Below, one piece after another: positions 8,904-18,955 of a stretch of 64,000 bases of DNA. A program made the translations under genes and the position numbers. Each line of letters starts with the position of its first letter. The first letter of the stretch is position 1. The notes under the pieces are model-generated. The model saw nothing but the letters and a program-made list of their open reading frames with translations. It searched no databases and was not told where the DNA came from. Source of the stretch: Stentor coeruleus (Eukaryota; Ciliophora; Heterotrichea; Heterotrichida; Stentoridae); the NCBI GenBank assembly GCA_001970955.1, contig MPUH01000008.1:1-64000 (forward strand), given 5' to 3'.

Positions 8904-9506
8904 TTAGTTTTTACATAAACACATATTTTTCTTAGGATTTTGTCTCTTAAGATGAAATGATGGATTAAATTGTCTTGGGTTCTCTTTATTGAACACATCA
9001 ATTGCTTTAACCAGATTTATAAAAGCTTCTTCAATATTCTGTCCAGTCATTGCTGAGCATTCATAGTACATAATTCCATGTTCTTCACACCATTGTTTAG
9101 CTTTCTGGCTATTTACAACTCTTTTTTCATTTAAATCTAGCTTGTTTCCTATTACCAGCATTGGAATTTTTCTATCATATCCAATATGGAATTGTATTTC
9201 ATCTATCCAGTTCGAGACTGAATCAAAAGTTTTACTTGAAGTTATATCAAAAACAATCACACAAGCATCACTTCCTCTATAAAAATGTGTGCTAAGTGAT
9301 TGAAAAGCTTCCTGTCCAGCGGTGTCCCAGATTTGCAGAGAATATTTTGTGTTATCTAGATCAATGCATTTGCTTAAGAAATCTACCCCAATTGTAGCTT
9401 TGTATTTAATAGTAAAAGTGTTCTTTACATATTTTTCTAAAAGTGAGGTTTTACCAACAGCTTGACTGCCTAGGAGGATAATTTTAAAATTTTCTACTGA
9501 CTTCAT
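8904..9506 (-). CDS. Rab-family small GTPase, Rab7-like
   Basis: A 200-residue Ras-superfamily GTPase controlling vesicle traffic. G1 is GSQAVGKTS; switch I is YKATIGVDFLSK; G3/switch II is WDTAGQEAFQSL followed by FYRGSDACVIVFD; G4 is GNKLD; G5 is ECSAM. YKATIG-DFL and QSL-x4-FYRG favour the Rab7 branch (late endosome/lysosome, or phagosome maturation in ciliates). The C-terminus ...CLCKN supplies two cysteines for geranylgeranylation. The start is taken at ATG 9506 after a TATAATAATTTA leader, because the frame extends seven codons further only to a TTG. Gln-Glu-Ala-Phe replaces the usual QERF. Confidence 0.9.
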   Translation of the reverse strand: MKSVENFKIILLGSQAVGKTSLLEKYVKNTFTIKYKATIGVDFLSKCIDLDNTKYSLQIWDTAGQEAFQSLSTHFYRGSDACVIVFDITSSKTFDSVSNWIDEIQFHIGYDRKIPMLVIGNKLDLNEKRVVNSQKAKQWCEEHGIMYYECSAMTGQNIEEAFINLVKAIDVFNKENPRQFNPSFHLKRQNPKKNMCLCKN

Positions 9507-9600
9507 TAAATTATTATAACTATACAACCATTAATTCTTTTAGTACCTTAGGCTTTAATACAGAATTTCAATATTTACCTTATTTAGGAATAAAAAGCTA

Positions 9601-9819
9601 TTATAAAGAGTGGCTTATACTAAAAATATATGAGAATTTGTTAAATCCTAAACTGTAGAGTTGTTCTGATAGGCAAACGAAAACAAAATGAGATTTGATT
9701 TTCTCAGTGAAATATGCTGAACTATTAATAAATGATAAAAGTTTGAGACTTTGATTATCTGAATCATAGATGAAGAATTTTGTAAATGCAATCACAGGTC
9801 TTAAAATAACTACCATCAT
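9601..9819 (-). CDS. Possible 72-residue protein
   Basis: A small frame with an ATG in a typical context (TATATAATGATGG) and fairly balanced codons, ending in TAA 94 bp before the Rab start. No domain is recognised; it contains a few hydrophobic patches but no clear TM segment. It may be a real short gene or chance. Confidence 0.3.
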   Translation of the reverse strand: MMVVILRPVIAFTKFFIYDSDNQSLKLLSFINSSAYFTEKIKSHFVFVCLSEQLYSLGFNKFSYIFSISHSL

Positions 9820-11011
9820 TATATATTCGAGGTGATTAATTCATATAGATAAAAATTCTAAGAATAAGTATTATGAAAATACTAAAGGATTTAATTAGAG
9901 AATAAAATATTTTGTCTACTAGAAAAACTTAAAATTTACTTGTTGGAATTTTTTTACAGATTTTTATTATTTTTTAGTATTAGGATATTAGATTTTATAT
10001 ATTTTTTAGAGTTGAAGAATGGTAGAGTATAATGGATAAAATTTGAGTTTTTTNGAGTTGAAGAATGGTAGAGTATAATGGATAAAATTTGAGTTTTTTG
10101 GCAACGCTGAGATTTTAGATTGTTTTTGAAGAGAAAGATTAATTTTTTTATAAATTAGGAATTTTAATGTTGGGATTACTCTAAGAGATTAATTTGCAAT
10201 TGTTTCTTTTGATAAAATTTTTATATTCAGCATAATGTAATGACTCTTGCATCCAAATAAAATCCAAAGCCTTCTCTAAGAAATTGTAAAAACTAACAAA
10301 TTCCATATCATATAAAAATCCTCACCATTTACCTGCCTCAAATATCAATTAAATACTTATCCTAAGAAATAACCATCATTATATCAAAGATTTCAAAGAT
10401 ATATCATAATTTAAGACTTATGCTATCAATATTTATTATATATAACAAATATAAAACCCATATGAATATAAAAGCTGTTATGCATTAAAACTTATTATAT
10501 ATAAAAACGTAACAAATAATAAAATTTTTTCCTTACCTAGAAATTAGGAATAAAAAAAATCACTTTAAACTCAAACCTTGTGTATTCTAAATTTTTATAG
10601 GAAAAAGATAACTTTTATTCTATATTCTATAAATTAAATCTTCCAACAAGATACCAAGCCATATTCAAAAAAGTATCATAAAACCCTATTTCTACCAAAT
10701 AAGTTTTAAAAACTCATTCATTCAAAATTGAAACTAGAAAATAATCTTCATTTTAAAACCAAAATATCTACTTTTAAGCATAAAATCTAAAAATAAAAAC
10801 CTTAAAAATCCTAAATAAAATTTACAACTTTATAGATATTATATTAAAATATTGGCGTTAATACTTCTAAAGCTTTTATCAAGTCCTGAAAATAAAAACT
10901 AATAAGATTTAACTCAAGCAAATACACAACTGAGCTTAATTCGTTTGATAAAATACATTTCTGTATATTATAACTGTAATCGCTGATGATATAAGTGAAA
11001 TTTTATACAAA
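9820..11011. other. Long AT-rich spacer with an N join
   Basis: No gene seen. The left third is G-leaning and the rest is A/T with C and very little G up to the PHD gene. It contains the N at 10054 with its flanking 45-bp repeat. Confidence 0.55.
10009..10099. repeat. 45-bp direct repeat flanking a single N
   Basis: 10009-10053 and 10055-10099 are identical with N 10054 between them. It fits an unmerged overlap of two contig ends. Confidence 0.9.
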
Positions 11012-11551
11012 ATGTCTCAAAGATATTCTAAGGATGCAGTTAGAAAGCCAAAGACCAGAACCAAAGTGCATAAAGCGAATAAGGTGATACCGTTGCACAA
11101 GTACAGAATTAAACGGCCAGTAAGAATGATGTCAGATTGGCCTTCTACCAGAATAAACAACTCTTTAACACCATTTGACTTATCAGAAGCATCAAAAACA
11201 GTCCGCGCTTATCTAGAAGTTAGCTCTAGATACTCTAAGCGACTTAATCGAATCCCCTCAAAAGCGAATAGCATTGCATTGGACTATATGTATGAGAATC
11301 CTGAACTTGATTCAGAATCATATTGTAATTGCAATCAACCTTACTTGCTAGGAGAATTAATGTTTAAATGTGAAGGATTTTGTGGAAACTGGTATCATCC
11401 TCAATGTTTGAAAATGAAAGTCGAAGAAATTGAACGCCAAAAGAATAGTTCTGTCCGTTGGTACTGTCCGAAATGCATCAATAGGGCAAAAGAAGTAATG
11501 ATAGAATGCTATGAAACGCCACTTAAATATCGAACTACAGCAATCGGTTAG
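11012..11551 (+). CDS. PHD-finger protein
   Basis: A 179-residue protein with a basic N-terminal 50 residues and one PHD finger at about residues 107-160: CNCNQPY...MFKCEGFCGNWYHPQCLKM...RWYCPKCI, the C4HC3 zinc ligands in order. PHD fingers commonly read the histone H3 tail, especially H3K4 methylation; the Trp of GNWYHPQC is the usual structural core position. The basic N-terminus suggests nuclear/chromatin location. It has no other domain and is much shorter than multidomain PHD regulators, so it may be a subunit of a chromatin complex (ING-like in size, but without a clear ING helix domain). Confidence 0.82.
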   Translation: MSQRYSKDAVRKPKTRTKVHKANKVIPLHKYRIKRPVRMMSDWPSTRINNSLTPFDLSEASKTVRAYLEVSSRYSKRLNRIPSKANSIALDYMYENPELDSESYCNCNQPYLLGELMFKCEGFCGNWYHPQCLKMKVEEIERQKNSSVRWYCPKCINRAKEVMIECYETPLKYRTTAIG

Positions 11552-11814
11552 TGAAATTTTATCTAACTATTTGTTTGTTAAACGTCTTATAAAAAACATC
11601 ATTTATAAAAATAATAAATATCTACACCCATAAGCTAATTTTATATACAAAACCAAATATTTAGTGTTTTTTTCAAATATCCAATTCAAGTATCTAAAGT
11701 ATTATTTTTATTATAGAATAATATACTAAATTCTATATGAATACTACAAAAATCATAGTTTTTTCCTATATTCCCTACCAAAAACATTTTTCATTTTATA
11801 TCTTAATACATAAC

Positions 11815-13008
11815 TTAAATGATGTTCTTATTATACTTAGCCAAATCAATCTGATTCTTAATTGAACTATAATAATTTCTAACATACGGCTTTTTATAAA
11901 CATCATCCCCAACAAAAACAACCCCTTTATATTCGCCACTAGCATTTTTCATCATATTCTTCTGTGGTATACTAAAATATCTCATAACCCCTTTGCTTTC
12001 AAAACACATGATTTCTAAATCCCCACCTTTTCTATAATCTTTAAACATTTTCAATGCTATTTTCGTAATCTCCCCAAATAAAATACAATTTTCTATATTC
12101 TGAGCCCTAGGGTTAGGTATAAGTAATATATTTGGAGGGTCATAAATATTGAAATTAGCTACAGGCCACATAGAAGTATATATTTTTTTATGATATGACA
12201 TAGTAGGCTCATAAATAAGATCCCAAGCTTGACGAGTTTTTATATCTTCTGAGTCTAAACCTATTGAAGATATGAGAATTGTATTTGGGTTAGAGAATTC
12301 ATCAAGGATTTGAGAATAATCTTGGATATATCGAAGCTGATCACCTTTACGTTTATAAAATGCGTCGATTTTTACGTTGTTGTATGAAAATAAGTCTAGG
12401 ATAAAGTCACATTTATCGTTAGGTAATGAGGATATTATTGAAATATAAGACTTTTGGTATAAGGTTGAGAGACCTTTAATCCATCCTGGACATAAGGACA
12501 TGTCAGAACTTCGGGCATCCCATAAACTTTGTTTATAAAAATCACCAATTATACCTTCGAAAACTATTATGGTCAATGGAAGATTTAAATTCTGTCTTTT
12601 ATTCATGTAAATGCAGTCAGTATATTCCCAGTGTTTGATCGGTAAAGGTAATAAGTCTGCGTGAGATGCGTTTGGGATGGAAGATGTACGATTTTTTTTG
12701 TACTTTTGTAGGTAAGGTAAAGCTTTATCTTCATGCCCAAGCGAACTTTTGGAGGTTTTATGCAAATTTTCAACCCTTCTTGTATGAGACATACGAGTTG
12801 GGTTATATACTAAGCGAGATATCTTGGGTGTTTCTAAAGGAAAATGAGGGAAAGGTGTTATCAATGATTTTTCTACAACTTTGTTTATTACAGTTTTGTT
12901 TTCAATGAGACTTTGTTTTAAGTCTTTCACTTCGTTACGGTATGCATGATTACGCTTTATATTGCTTGGAGATACCCAGATATTTTGACAAATAAGCTGT
13001 GAATTCAT
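11815..13008 (-). CDS. HAD-like fold protein with degenerate motifs
   Basis: A 397-residue protein. After a disordered N-terminal 120 residues, the pattern LTIIVFEGIIGDF, SLCPGWIKGLSTLYQKSYISIISSLP, KRKGDQLRYIQDY and TILISSIGLDSED resembles haloacid-dehalogenase (HAD) motifs I-IV in order. Motif I should be DxDxT/V; here the first nucleophile position is Phe-Glu, so phosphatase activity is doubtful. A C-terminal segment (NPRAQNIENCILFGE...) has no recognised domain. The family is suggested by motif order only. It could be a pseudophosphatase or an unrelated alpha/beta protein. The gene ends 263 bp after the PHD gene, in convergent arrangement. Confidence 0.5.
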   Translation of the reverse strand: MNSQLICQNIWVSPSNIKRNHAYRNEVKDLKQSLIENKTVINKVVEKSLITPFPHFPLETPKISRLVYNPTRMSHTRRVENLHKTSKSSLGHEDKALPYLQKYKKNRTSSIPNASHADLLPLPIKHWEYTDCIYMNKRQNLNLPLTIIVFEGIIGDFYKQSLWDARSSDMSLCPGWIKGLSTLYQKSYISIISSLPNDKCDFILDLFSYNNVKIDAFYKRKGDQLRYIQDYSQILDEFSNPNTILISSIGLDSEDIKTRQAWDLIYEPTMSYHKKIYTSMWPVANFNIYDPPNILLIPNPRAQNIENCILFGEITKIALKMFKDYRKGGDLEIMCFESKGVMRYFSIPQKNMMKNASGEYKGVVFVGDDVYKKPYVRNYYSSIKNQIDLAKYNKNII

Positions 13009-13729
13009 TATGTATTATGTTATTGCAGCTTTTGAATATGACCTATCGTCATTAGAACATTGGAAATCAATAAAAGGAATATTTAATATATATTATTTAC
13101 AATAAAAATTCTTAAAAGCTTAATTTAAACCTATATCAAAAGATATCATTAAGTATTTACTAACTCTAAATATCTAAAGAATTGGAGAAATTTACTATCT
13201 TTATTCTTATTATTTTATTTACAGTTTTTGTATTCTGATAAGAAGTATAAAGTTTAGTTTTTATTATGAAATATCTATAAAAATATTTCATTAAAGCTAT
13301 ATCTCATTATGATTCTGGATTTTTTAAAATTTATACTTTACAATTATAAGTTTTATTATTAACAACTCATATTCTTCACTATAAAAATCAATTCCATATA
13401 AAACTAGTTATTTTATCTTCTCAGTATTAAGAAATTAAGTAAATTTAATTAANCTATATCTCATTATGATTCTGGATTTTTTAAAATTTATACTTTACAA
13501 TTATAAGTTTTATTATTAACAACTCATATTCTTCACTATAAAAACCAATTCCATATAAAACTAGTTATTTTATCTTCTCAGTATTAAGAAATTAAGTAAA
13601 TTTAATTAAAATTCCTAAAACAGAAATACAATTTAAATACTAACTTCAATTTTTCATATTCCAACCATTCAATAAAAAGCTTCACATTATTTAATTATGC
13701 TAAAAGTCTAAAAACAATCATCTGAGTCT
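13009..13729. other. Spacer with N join
   Basis: AT-rich with no gene seen. It holds the 156-bp repeat around N 13453. True length is probably about 157 bp shorter than shown. Confidence 0.55.
13297..13609. repeat. 156-bp direct repeat flanking a single N
   Basis: 13297-13452 and 13454-13609 match except for one base (aaaTcaatt/aaaCcaatt). N lies at 13453. Probable unmerged contig overlap. Confidence 0.9.
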
Positions 13730-15130
13730 TTACAAAGCATAACCTTTAATATTATACTCAGCAAATTTATTAAGTATCAACCTCTGTTCGCTCAATACAT
13801 CATCAATACTTGCCTCAATTTTTTTCTGTTCCTTTTGTATAATTTTAAGTTTTTCTCCTATATACTTAACATCTATAAATTGTTGTTTGACAAAATTTAT
13901 ATCTCTTTCCAGTTTTTTCTCTATTTCCAACAGCATTTCTGATGGAGCGATATATTTTTCTAATGAGTGTTTAGACTGAATGCTATGATTTGCAAAGTGT
14001 TTTAGTTTTATGCCAATCAAAAACATACTATTTAAATTGCGATTTTTTTTAGCTTTTAACATAGAAGCTGCGGTTTTTATAATATTGCTGGCTGTATGCT
14101 GTATTCGTATATTACTTTTAATTCTTTTGATTTCTAAGTAACTATGGAACTCTTGTTTATTAAAACTTACTGCTGAGTTTAAAGCAGCAACATAAAGGGA
14201 TATTAAAACCAGGCCAACAATCCCAGTAATACATATAAAAAGTCTTCCAATATCAGTTTTCGGATAAACATCACCATAACCTACTGTTGTCATTGTGATT
14301 ATCGCACACCACCATCCATTTGTCGCATATTTAAAATATTCTCCTTCCCATCCTTTTGTTATATACCCCCTTTCCATATTCCTTATAATATATCCAGCCA
14401 AAAACACTGTTCCAACAGCAAGAGGGATAATAACAATTAATGGTTTCAGCTTCAAATCAGCCTTTACTGCAAAAAATACCGAAGAATTAACTCCATATTT
14501 TTTACTTTTTATTTGATTCTCTTGGGACAACCACACTGTATAGTTTGTATAAAGTTTAACAAAATGATAACCTTTTATAAATGATAATGATGAGAATATC
14601 GTTGATGATTGATAATAAACATAACCTTGAGGAGTTGGACCTTCGAATATAAAGTTAAGATATGGAGGATCAGAGATAAGAGAAATTATGATTTCAATTA
14701 TAAGACAAAGACGTTCACGTAGCATGAGTTGAGACATACTCACATCTTCAGATTTTTGGCTTAGTCTTAAAGAGTTTTTGTAATTCATGTATATAAGTAA
14801 ACCTGGCTAAAACTTACATATAATAATAGAAAAAACACAGTTGATTACTCTTAGGGAATTTATTAATATCAGGCTTTTTGATGAATTGTTATAAACTGTT
14901 AATTCATAGTACATTTCGGCCTATTTGAAATTTACTTCTTGGAATGATATGAAGATTGAAATAAAAGATAGAGAACAGATTAGAAAGTCAATCATGATTT
15001 TCCTTTTGATTATACTTCCATAGTTAAATAAATTGATAAGAGTATATTTCGCTGTTAGTCTGTTGAATTTCATTGTCCAACTTGGAGCTCTCATTTCTTT
15101 GGGTATGTTATCTGAAGTGTTGTCTACCAT
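13730..15130 (-). CDS. SK-type calcium-activated potassium channel; two 15-nt introns
   Basis: Removing introns 14921-14935 and 14803-14817 joins an N-terminal 65-residue frame, a mini-exon and the main frame into a 456-residue six-TM channel. S1 is near RKIMIDFLICSLSFISIF, S2 in LILINSLRVINCVFSIII, and S3 in ERLCLIIEIIISLISDPP, which matches SK channels. The pore helix and filter are WWCAIITMTTVGYGDVYP, and S6 follows. Behind S6, SYLEIKRIKSNIRIQHTASNIIKTAASMLKAKK matches the calmodulin-binding region of small-conductance KCa channels, and a coiled-coil tail closes the protein. It should conduct K+ at the plasma or ciliary membrane, opened by Ca2+/calmodulin. In ciliates such channels shape swimming reversal and contraction responses (inference). 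Confidence 0.88.
14803..14817 (-). other. 15-nt intron
   Basis: Minus strand GTAAGTTTTAGCCAG, the only one here ending CAG. Its removal joins the S2 mini-exon to the main frame (Cys codon split 1/2). Confidence 0.85.
14921..14935 (-). other. 15-nt intron
   Basis: Minus strand GTAAATTTCAAATAG, phase 0 after CAA GAA. Its TAG is the stop that truncates the first frame. Confidence 0.88.
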
Positions 15131-15340
15131 TTTATAATAAAAAGTATTTTGAGACTATAGAGAATCATATGATAAAAAGCTTCTGTTTTTGAAATTAGGA
15201 TTTTATTTCTCACTTATTAGGTTAAGGATAATATTTTTATGAGATGTTTTGTCGTCATAGTTATTTATATCATCTAGTCCACTCTAAACCTATCTACAAA
15301 CTTTTAAATTTTTAGAATACACTCCATAATAATCTAAAAA

Positions 15341-15853
15341 ATGATGTGCTGTGCGCCTAGCCCAATACCACCAAATGCTACTGCCCAATTGATAAAGCTG
15401 ACTTCTCTTATAAAAATATTATCCCTGCTTCAACTATGTCTCGGGGTCATGAATCTTTTTGTGAGCATTTTTTCTGGCCTAATGATCATAATAGCAGCGT
15501 TTATCCTTTATGCGATTATCTGCCAACGTAACTGGTGCACATCAGTTTTCTATGTTGTTATCACATTAATGGACTGGATAACAAGTATAATGTTTATAGG
15601 TGACTATTTTGCAAAACATAATGATATTGAAAGCGGCTATGCATTTCTTTTGTTTATAACTTTAATCAAGTTCCCATTTTATACTTTGACAATTTATTAT
15701 GCTTTTCTAGCTTATAAAGAACTAAAAGCTTTGTTTATGGAGGCGGCTTTAGGATCGGTACCCGATTTCTCTCATCAAGCCCAAAACCCCCCGCCTAGTG
15801 TATCAAGACAACATATAGACCCTTTTAGCGGCCCAGGCTATAGAATAAACTAA
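15341..15853 (+). CDS. Four-TM membrane protein, unknown
   Basis: A 170-residue protein starting MMCCAP. Four hydrophobic segments lie at about residues 23-45, 48-64, 70-88 and 100-125, followed by a Pro/Ser-rich cytosolic tail (NPPPSVSRQ...PFSGPGYRIN). N-terminal Cys3-Cys4 could be acylated. No known domain. The Pro-rich tail looks like a docking or sorting motif. The next gene begins only 27 bp after its stop. Confidence 0.7.
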   Translation: MMCCAPSPIPPNATAQLIKLTSLIKILSLLQLCLGVMNLFVSIFSGLMIIIAAFILYAIICQRNWCTSVFYVVITLMDWITSIMFIGDYFAKHNDIESGYAFLLFITLIKFPFYTLTIYYAFLAYKELKALFMEAALGSVPDFSHQAQNPPPSVSRQHIDPFSGPGYRIN

Positions 15854-15880
15854 CCTTGTATAGTTATTTTAACATAAAAC

Positions 15881-16939
15881 ATGGATAGAAAGTGTAAATA
15901 TAACAGTGCTGAGTCAGAGATATATGCTGCCACAACACTTATCTACCTTATCATATGGTGTATTTGGTATATAAACAGCAAGTGCTTTAATAACAGGTTC
16001 GTAAATTCCTTACATAAACTTCTCTCTTTGACCTTAATGTTAAATATCTTCCTCGAATTTTCTTCTTTTCTTGTTTCCTACACTTGTCAGAATGCGGAAA
16101 TATGACGATATTGGGTGCTTTCAAAAGATTCATTGTTTTGTCTATATAACACCATCTGGTATATAACTTTAATCCTCATAAGCAAAGGATTCTGCCTGAC
16201 TCGAGAAAAATTTGAAACTAATGAAATCCATACTATGATCTTAAGCTGTGGGGCTATTTACATAGTCCACTGTATTTTTCTACTTCGAGAAAGTTACTCA
16301 GAAATTTTATTAATTTTAATGATCGCAATCCTAAGACACTTTACATTATCTTGGCTTCAAAATGTCAGAAATATATTAAAAATCAGAATCAGCATGGTAG
16401 AACAAAACAGACTTTCAATAACTTTGCAATCTATAAAACTTAAACTATGCACGATAAATACTTTTACATGGCTTTTACAATTTTATTTAGGTGCCGAAAT
16501 TTTAATTGTTGGAGTATTTTTAGTTTTTGAGATTTTGAAATATAATTTAGAGTATATTTATTATTTTAAAATTACTACTGAAGCTATTGAGCTTATTGGT
16601 TTAGGAGTGACATGTTTAATATTTTTTCCTAAGTTTAAAGGTCAGTATTTTGATTTAGAAGAATATGATACAGGATATGAGTTTAGGGAGATTACTCCGA
16701 TGTATGAAGCTGATGTTTGGGAAAAAGGATTTATTGAAGAGAATTATGGAAAATTACCTTTTGTCATGAGAGGACCTGAGGAAAATGAAGGGAATATGGA
16801 GAGTTCTTATAGGAATTTAATGATTGCTATACCAATGAGTTTAGTTCATTATAAAGATACTGTGACTAGTGAGAGGAATGATCAAATTAGTGACAATAAC
16901 GAACCTTTGATACCGATAGAGTTAGATCGTAGTTCTTAA
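15881..16939 (+). CDS. LU7TM-like seven-TM protein with in-frame TGA
   Basis: Two frames, 15881-16105 and onward from 16106, are in the same reading phase and separated only by TGA at 16103-16105, between ...YTCQNAEI and RYWVLSKDSLF. Together they give about 352 residues with some seven hydrophobic segments, and the order recalls the GPR107/TMEM87 (LU7TM) group of Golgi/plasma-membrane 7-TM proteins. No 15- or 16-nt GT-AG intron can cover the TGA. The reading downstream has no well-placed ATG, so the full gene is more likely than two genes. TGA works as a normal stop elsewhere, so this is a recoded or erroneous codon, or a recent nonsense change. The family assignment is tentative. Confidence 0.55.
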
Positions 16940-17394
16940 GTATTAAGCATATTGTATATTTTATTAAGCTTGGAACTTTGTTAAGTTTACTTTTTTGATA
17001 ATTTATATATAGAAATTGAAGTTTACTGGAATAATTTAAAAGATAATATGGATTATTATAAATGTAGGAAAAAGTATATATAAAAGAGAAAACTGATGGT
17101 TTTTATAAATTTATCAAGGTTTAAGTTTTAAATATCTAATTATATATATACTTATAAGCAATAAAGGTAGTTAAATTATTAATAAATTTAGCTTTTTGTA
17201 ATGTAAATTATCGTCATCATAATATTTTACTAAAATATCTAGATTATTATTTTTTATATCTAAGAAATCTTCATATAATCTTATCATATTCAATAATCTA
17301 ATAAAATGATATCATATCTTATGATTATCTATTAAATAATACAATTTATATATTTTTTATTAACTAATGGACTTTACAAAAAACTGATTCGTTT
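16940..17394. other. Spacer between convergent genes
   Basis: Very AT-rich, no gene or RNA seen. Confidence 0.5.
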
Positions 17395-18882
17395 TTATTT
17401 CTTCCTCTGAGCTCTTATATCTGACTTATTAAAACGATACTTGCGATACTTACGCCAACTCCTCTGTATAAAAACAATAGCCTTTCTTATTTCCCTAAAA
17501 AGTCTTGAGCACTGATATTTCCTATATGCTTTCTGTATTTTCAAAGTAGCATTTCTAATCCTTTGATATTTCTTTCTAGCAATAAACCCTCTTATAGAAG
17601 ATTGTATTAAAATTGCCTTCATTTCTTTTGTTTCAATTTTAGACTCTCTTATTTGATCTAAAGGGATTTTTATACTGTTTTGAATTTTTGTACTTATAAT
17701 TTCTTTTTTTGTTTTTGTTGGGTATACTGAGCTTTCTTTAGTTTTAAATGACTCTTTTGGAGGTGTATTTATAGAGATTTCTTTGATGTTTTGGATTTTT
17801 AAATGCTCGAATTTTTTATTTTTTTGGGTTTTGTGCTCTGTTGGGATGATTGATTGGAGTAACTGAGGGTTTTTTGTTTTTTTTTGTCTCCAGAAATGTT
17901 GGATTATTATCGCTGCAGAGGTTTTGCTGAGTTTGGGTTTTTGAGACATTTTTTCAAGATTGTCGTAGCGGTTCTGGAAATGAGAAATTTGGGTTTGAAG
18001 GTCAGCAATTTTTTCTTCTAGGGCTTGAACTCGGGAATCTTCAATGACTTGCTTAGCTCTTTTTGACACAGTAAAAGTTTTATCAATATTCAGCAACTGT
18101 TTTTTAGCAGGAGCTTTTTCAGTAAAAGTCCTATTTGAACTTGTTCTATACCCAGACCATTCATTTTCTCTAGAATTTACTCTACTATTTGTCCCAATAC
18201 TTCTATTCCTACTAGATGAAGAGTTTATTTTTGGCAATGTTGCCCTAGCTCTATTTTTAGTAAAAAACATTTTTTTAATAGGTTTTTTGCTTTTTTTTAT
18301 AACTGGAAGGTTTTTATAAGCTTTATTTAGGGCTAGGGTTATTGGATGGTCAGTTCCAAGATTGTTATTTGCAAGATCCAAACCACATTTATATGTGCTT
18401 TTTGCATTTTCATATTCTCTTAGTAATTCATATTCAAATCCTGTATGATTAAGTGCAATTACTAAGGATGTTAAAGTACTTAAGCTCCGGTCAGTTTCAA
18501 GAGCTTTTTTAAGAAGCTTTATTGCTAGGATACCATGGCTTAAAGCTTTGCTGTGATGATTCATTAAAGAATAAACAGAGCATAAATTCAAATGTGTTCC
18601 TGCAAGATTAGTTTTATCATAAACAGTTTTTATATCAACATTAAGAGCTTTAAAAAAGTACTCTAAGGCTACAGAGAGTTTTTGCTGTTTTTTATAGTAT
18701 AATCCAAAGTTATTATTTGTTATAGCCCAAAGATTAGTTGGAAAAGTGCCGTCTGGATATTTAAGCAGTTCTTCTGATTTTTTTAATAGTCGAAATGCTT
18801 CTTGATGCTTTTCATCTTTGAGATATTCCATAGCTATCTTATTCCAGTTTAGCACTAAAGGCTCAACTCCTGATTTATGCAT
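17395..18882 (-). CDS. TPR and IQ-motif protein
   Basis: A 495-residue protein. Residues about 10-195 are tetratricopeptide-like helical pairs (LNWNKIAMEYLKDEKHQEAF, NNFGLYYKKQQKLSVALEYFFKAL, THLNLCSVYSLMNHHSKAL, NHTGFEYELLREYENA). A disordered linker and a coiled coil (about 285-320) follow. Four IQ-type calmodulin-binding motifs come next: AAIIIQHFWRQKK, KAILIQSSIRGFIARKKYQ, ATLKIQKAYRKYQCSRL and KAIVFIQRSWRKYRKYR. The last three form a tandem array at the very basic C-terminus. TPR plus IQ proteins of this type are frequent in ciliate cortex and axonemes and would couple Ca2+/calmodulin to a scaffold (inference). Confidence 0.83.
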   Translation of the reverse strand: MHKSGVEPLVLNWNKIAMEYLKDEKHQEAFRLLKKSEELLKYPDGTFPTNLWAITNNNFGLYYKKQQKLSVALEYFFKALNVDIKTVYDKTNLAGTHLNLCSVYSLMNHHSKALSHGILAIKLLKKALETDRSLSTLTSLVIALNHTGFEYELLREYENAKSTYKCGLDLANNNLGTDHPITLALNKAYKNLPVIKKSKKPIKKMFFTKNRARATLPKINSSSSRNRSIGTNSRVNSRENEWSGYRTSSNRTFTEKAPAKKQLLNIDKTFTVSKRAKQVIEDSRVQALEEKIADLQTQISHFQNRYDNLEKMSQKPKLSKTSAAIIIQHFWRQKKTKNPQLLQSIIPTEHKTQKNKKFEHLKIQNIKEISINTPPKESFKTKESSVYPTKTKKEIISTKIQNSIKIPLDQIRESKIETKEMKAILIQSSIRGFIARKKYQRIRNATLKIQKAYRKYQCSRLFREIRKAIVFIQRSWRKYRKYRFNKSDIRAQRKK

Positions 18883-18955
18883 TTTATATAAAAATATACG
18901 ATAACTCCAAAAAAATCATCCTAAAATCCAACCTAATCTCAATCAAAAATAAATA

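Noticed and set aside
13297-13609. Repeat pair read as a biological direct repeat
   Set aside because: A single N exactly between near-identical copies is better explained as an assembly join, as at five other places.
16103-16105. TGA as a sense codon throughout (Blepharisma-like code)
   Set aside because: TGA ends several clear genes here and does not interrupt other conserved domains, so a global reassignment is not supported.
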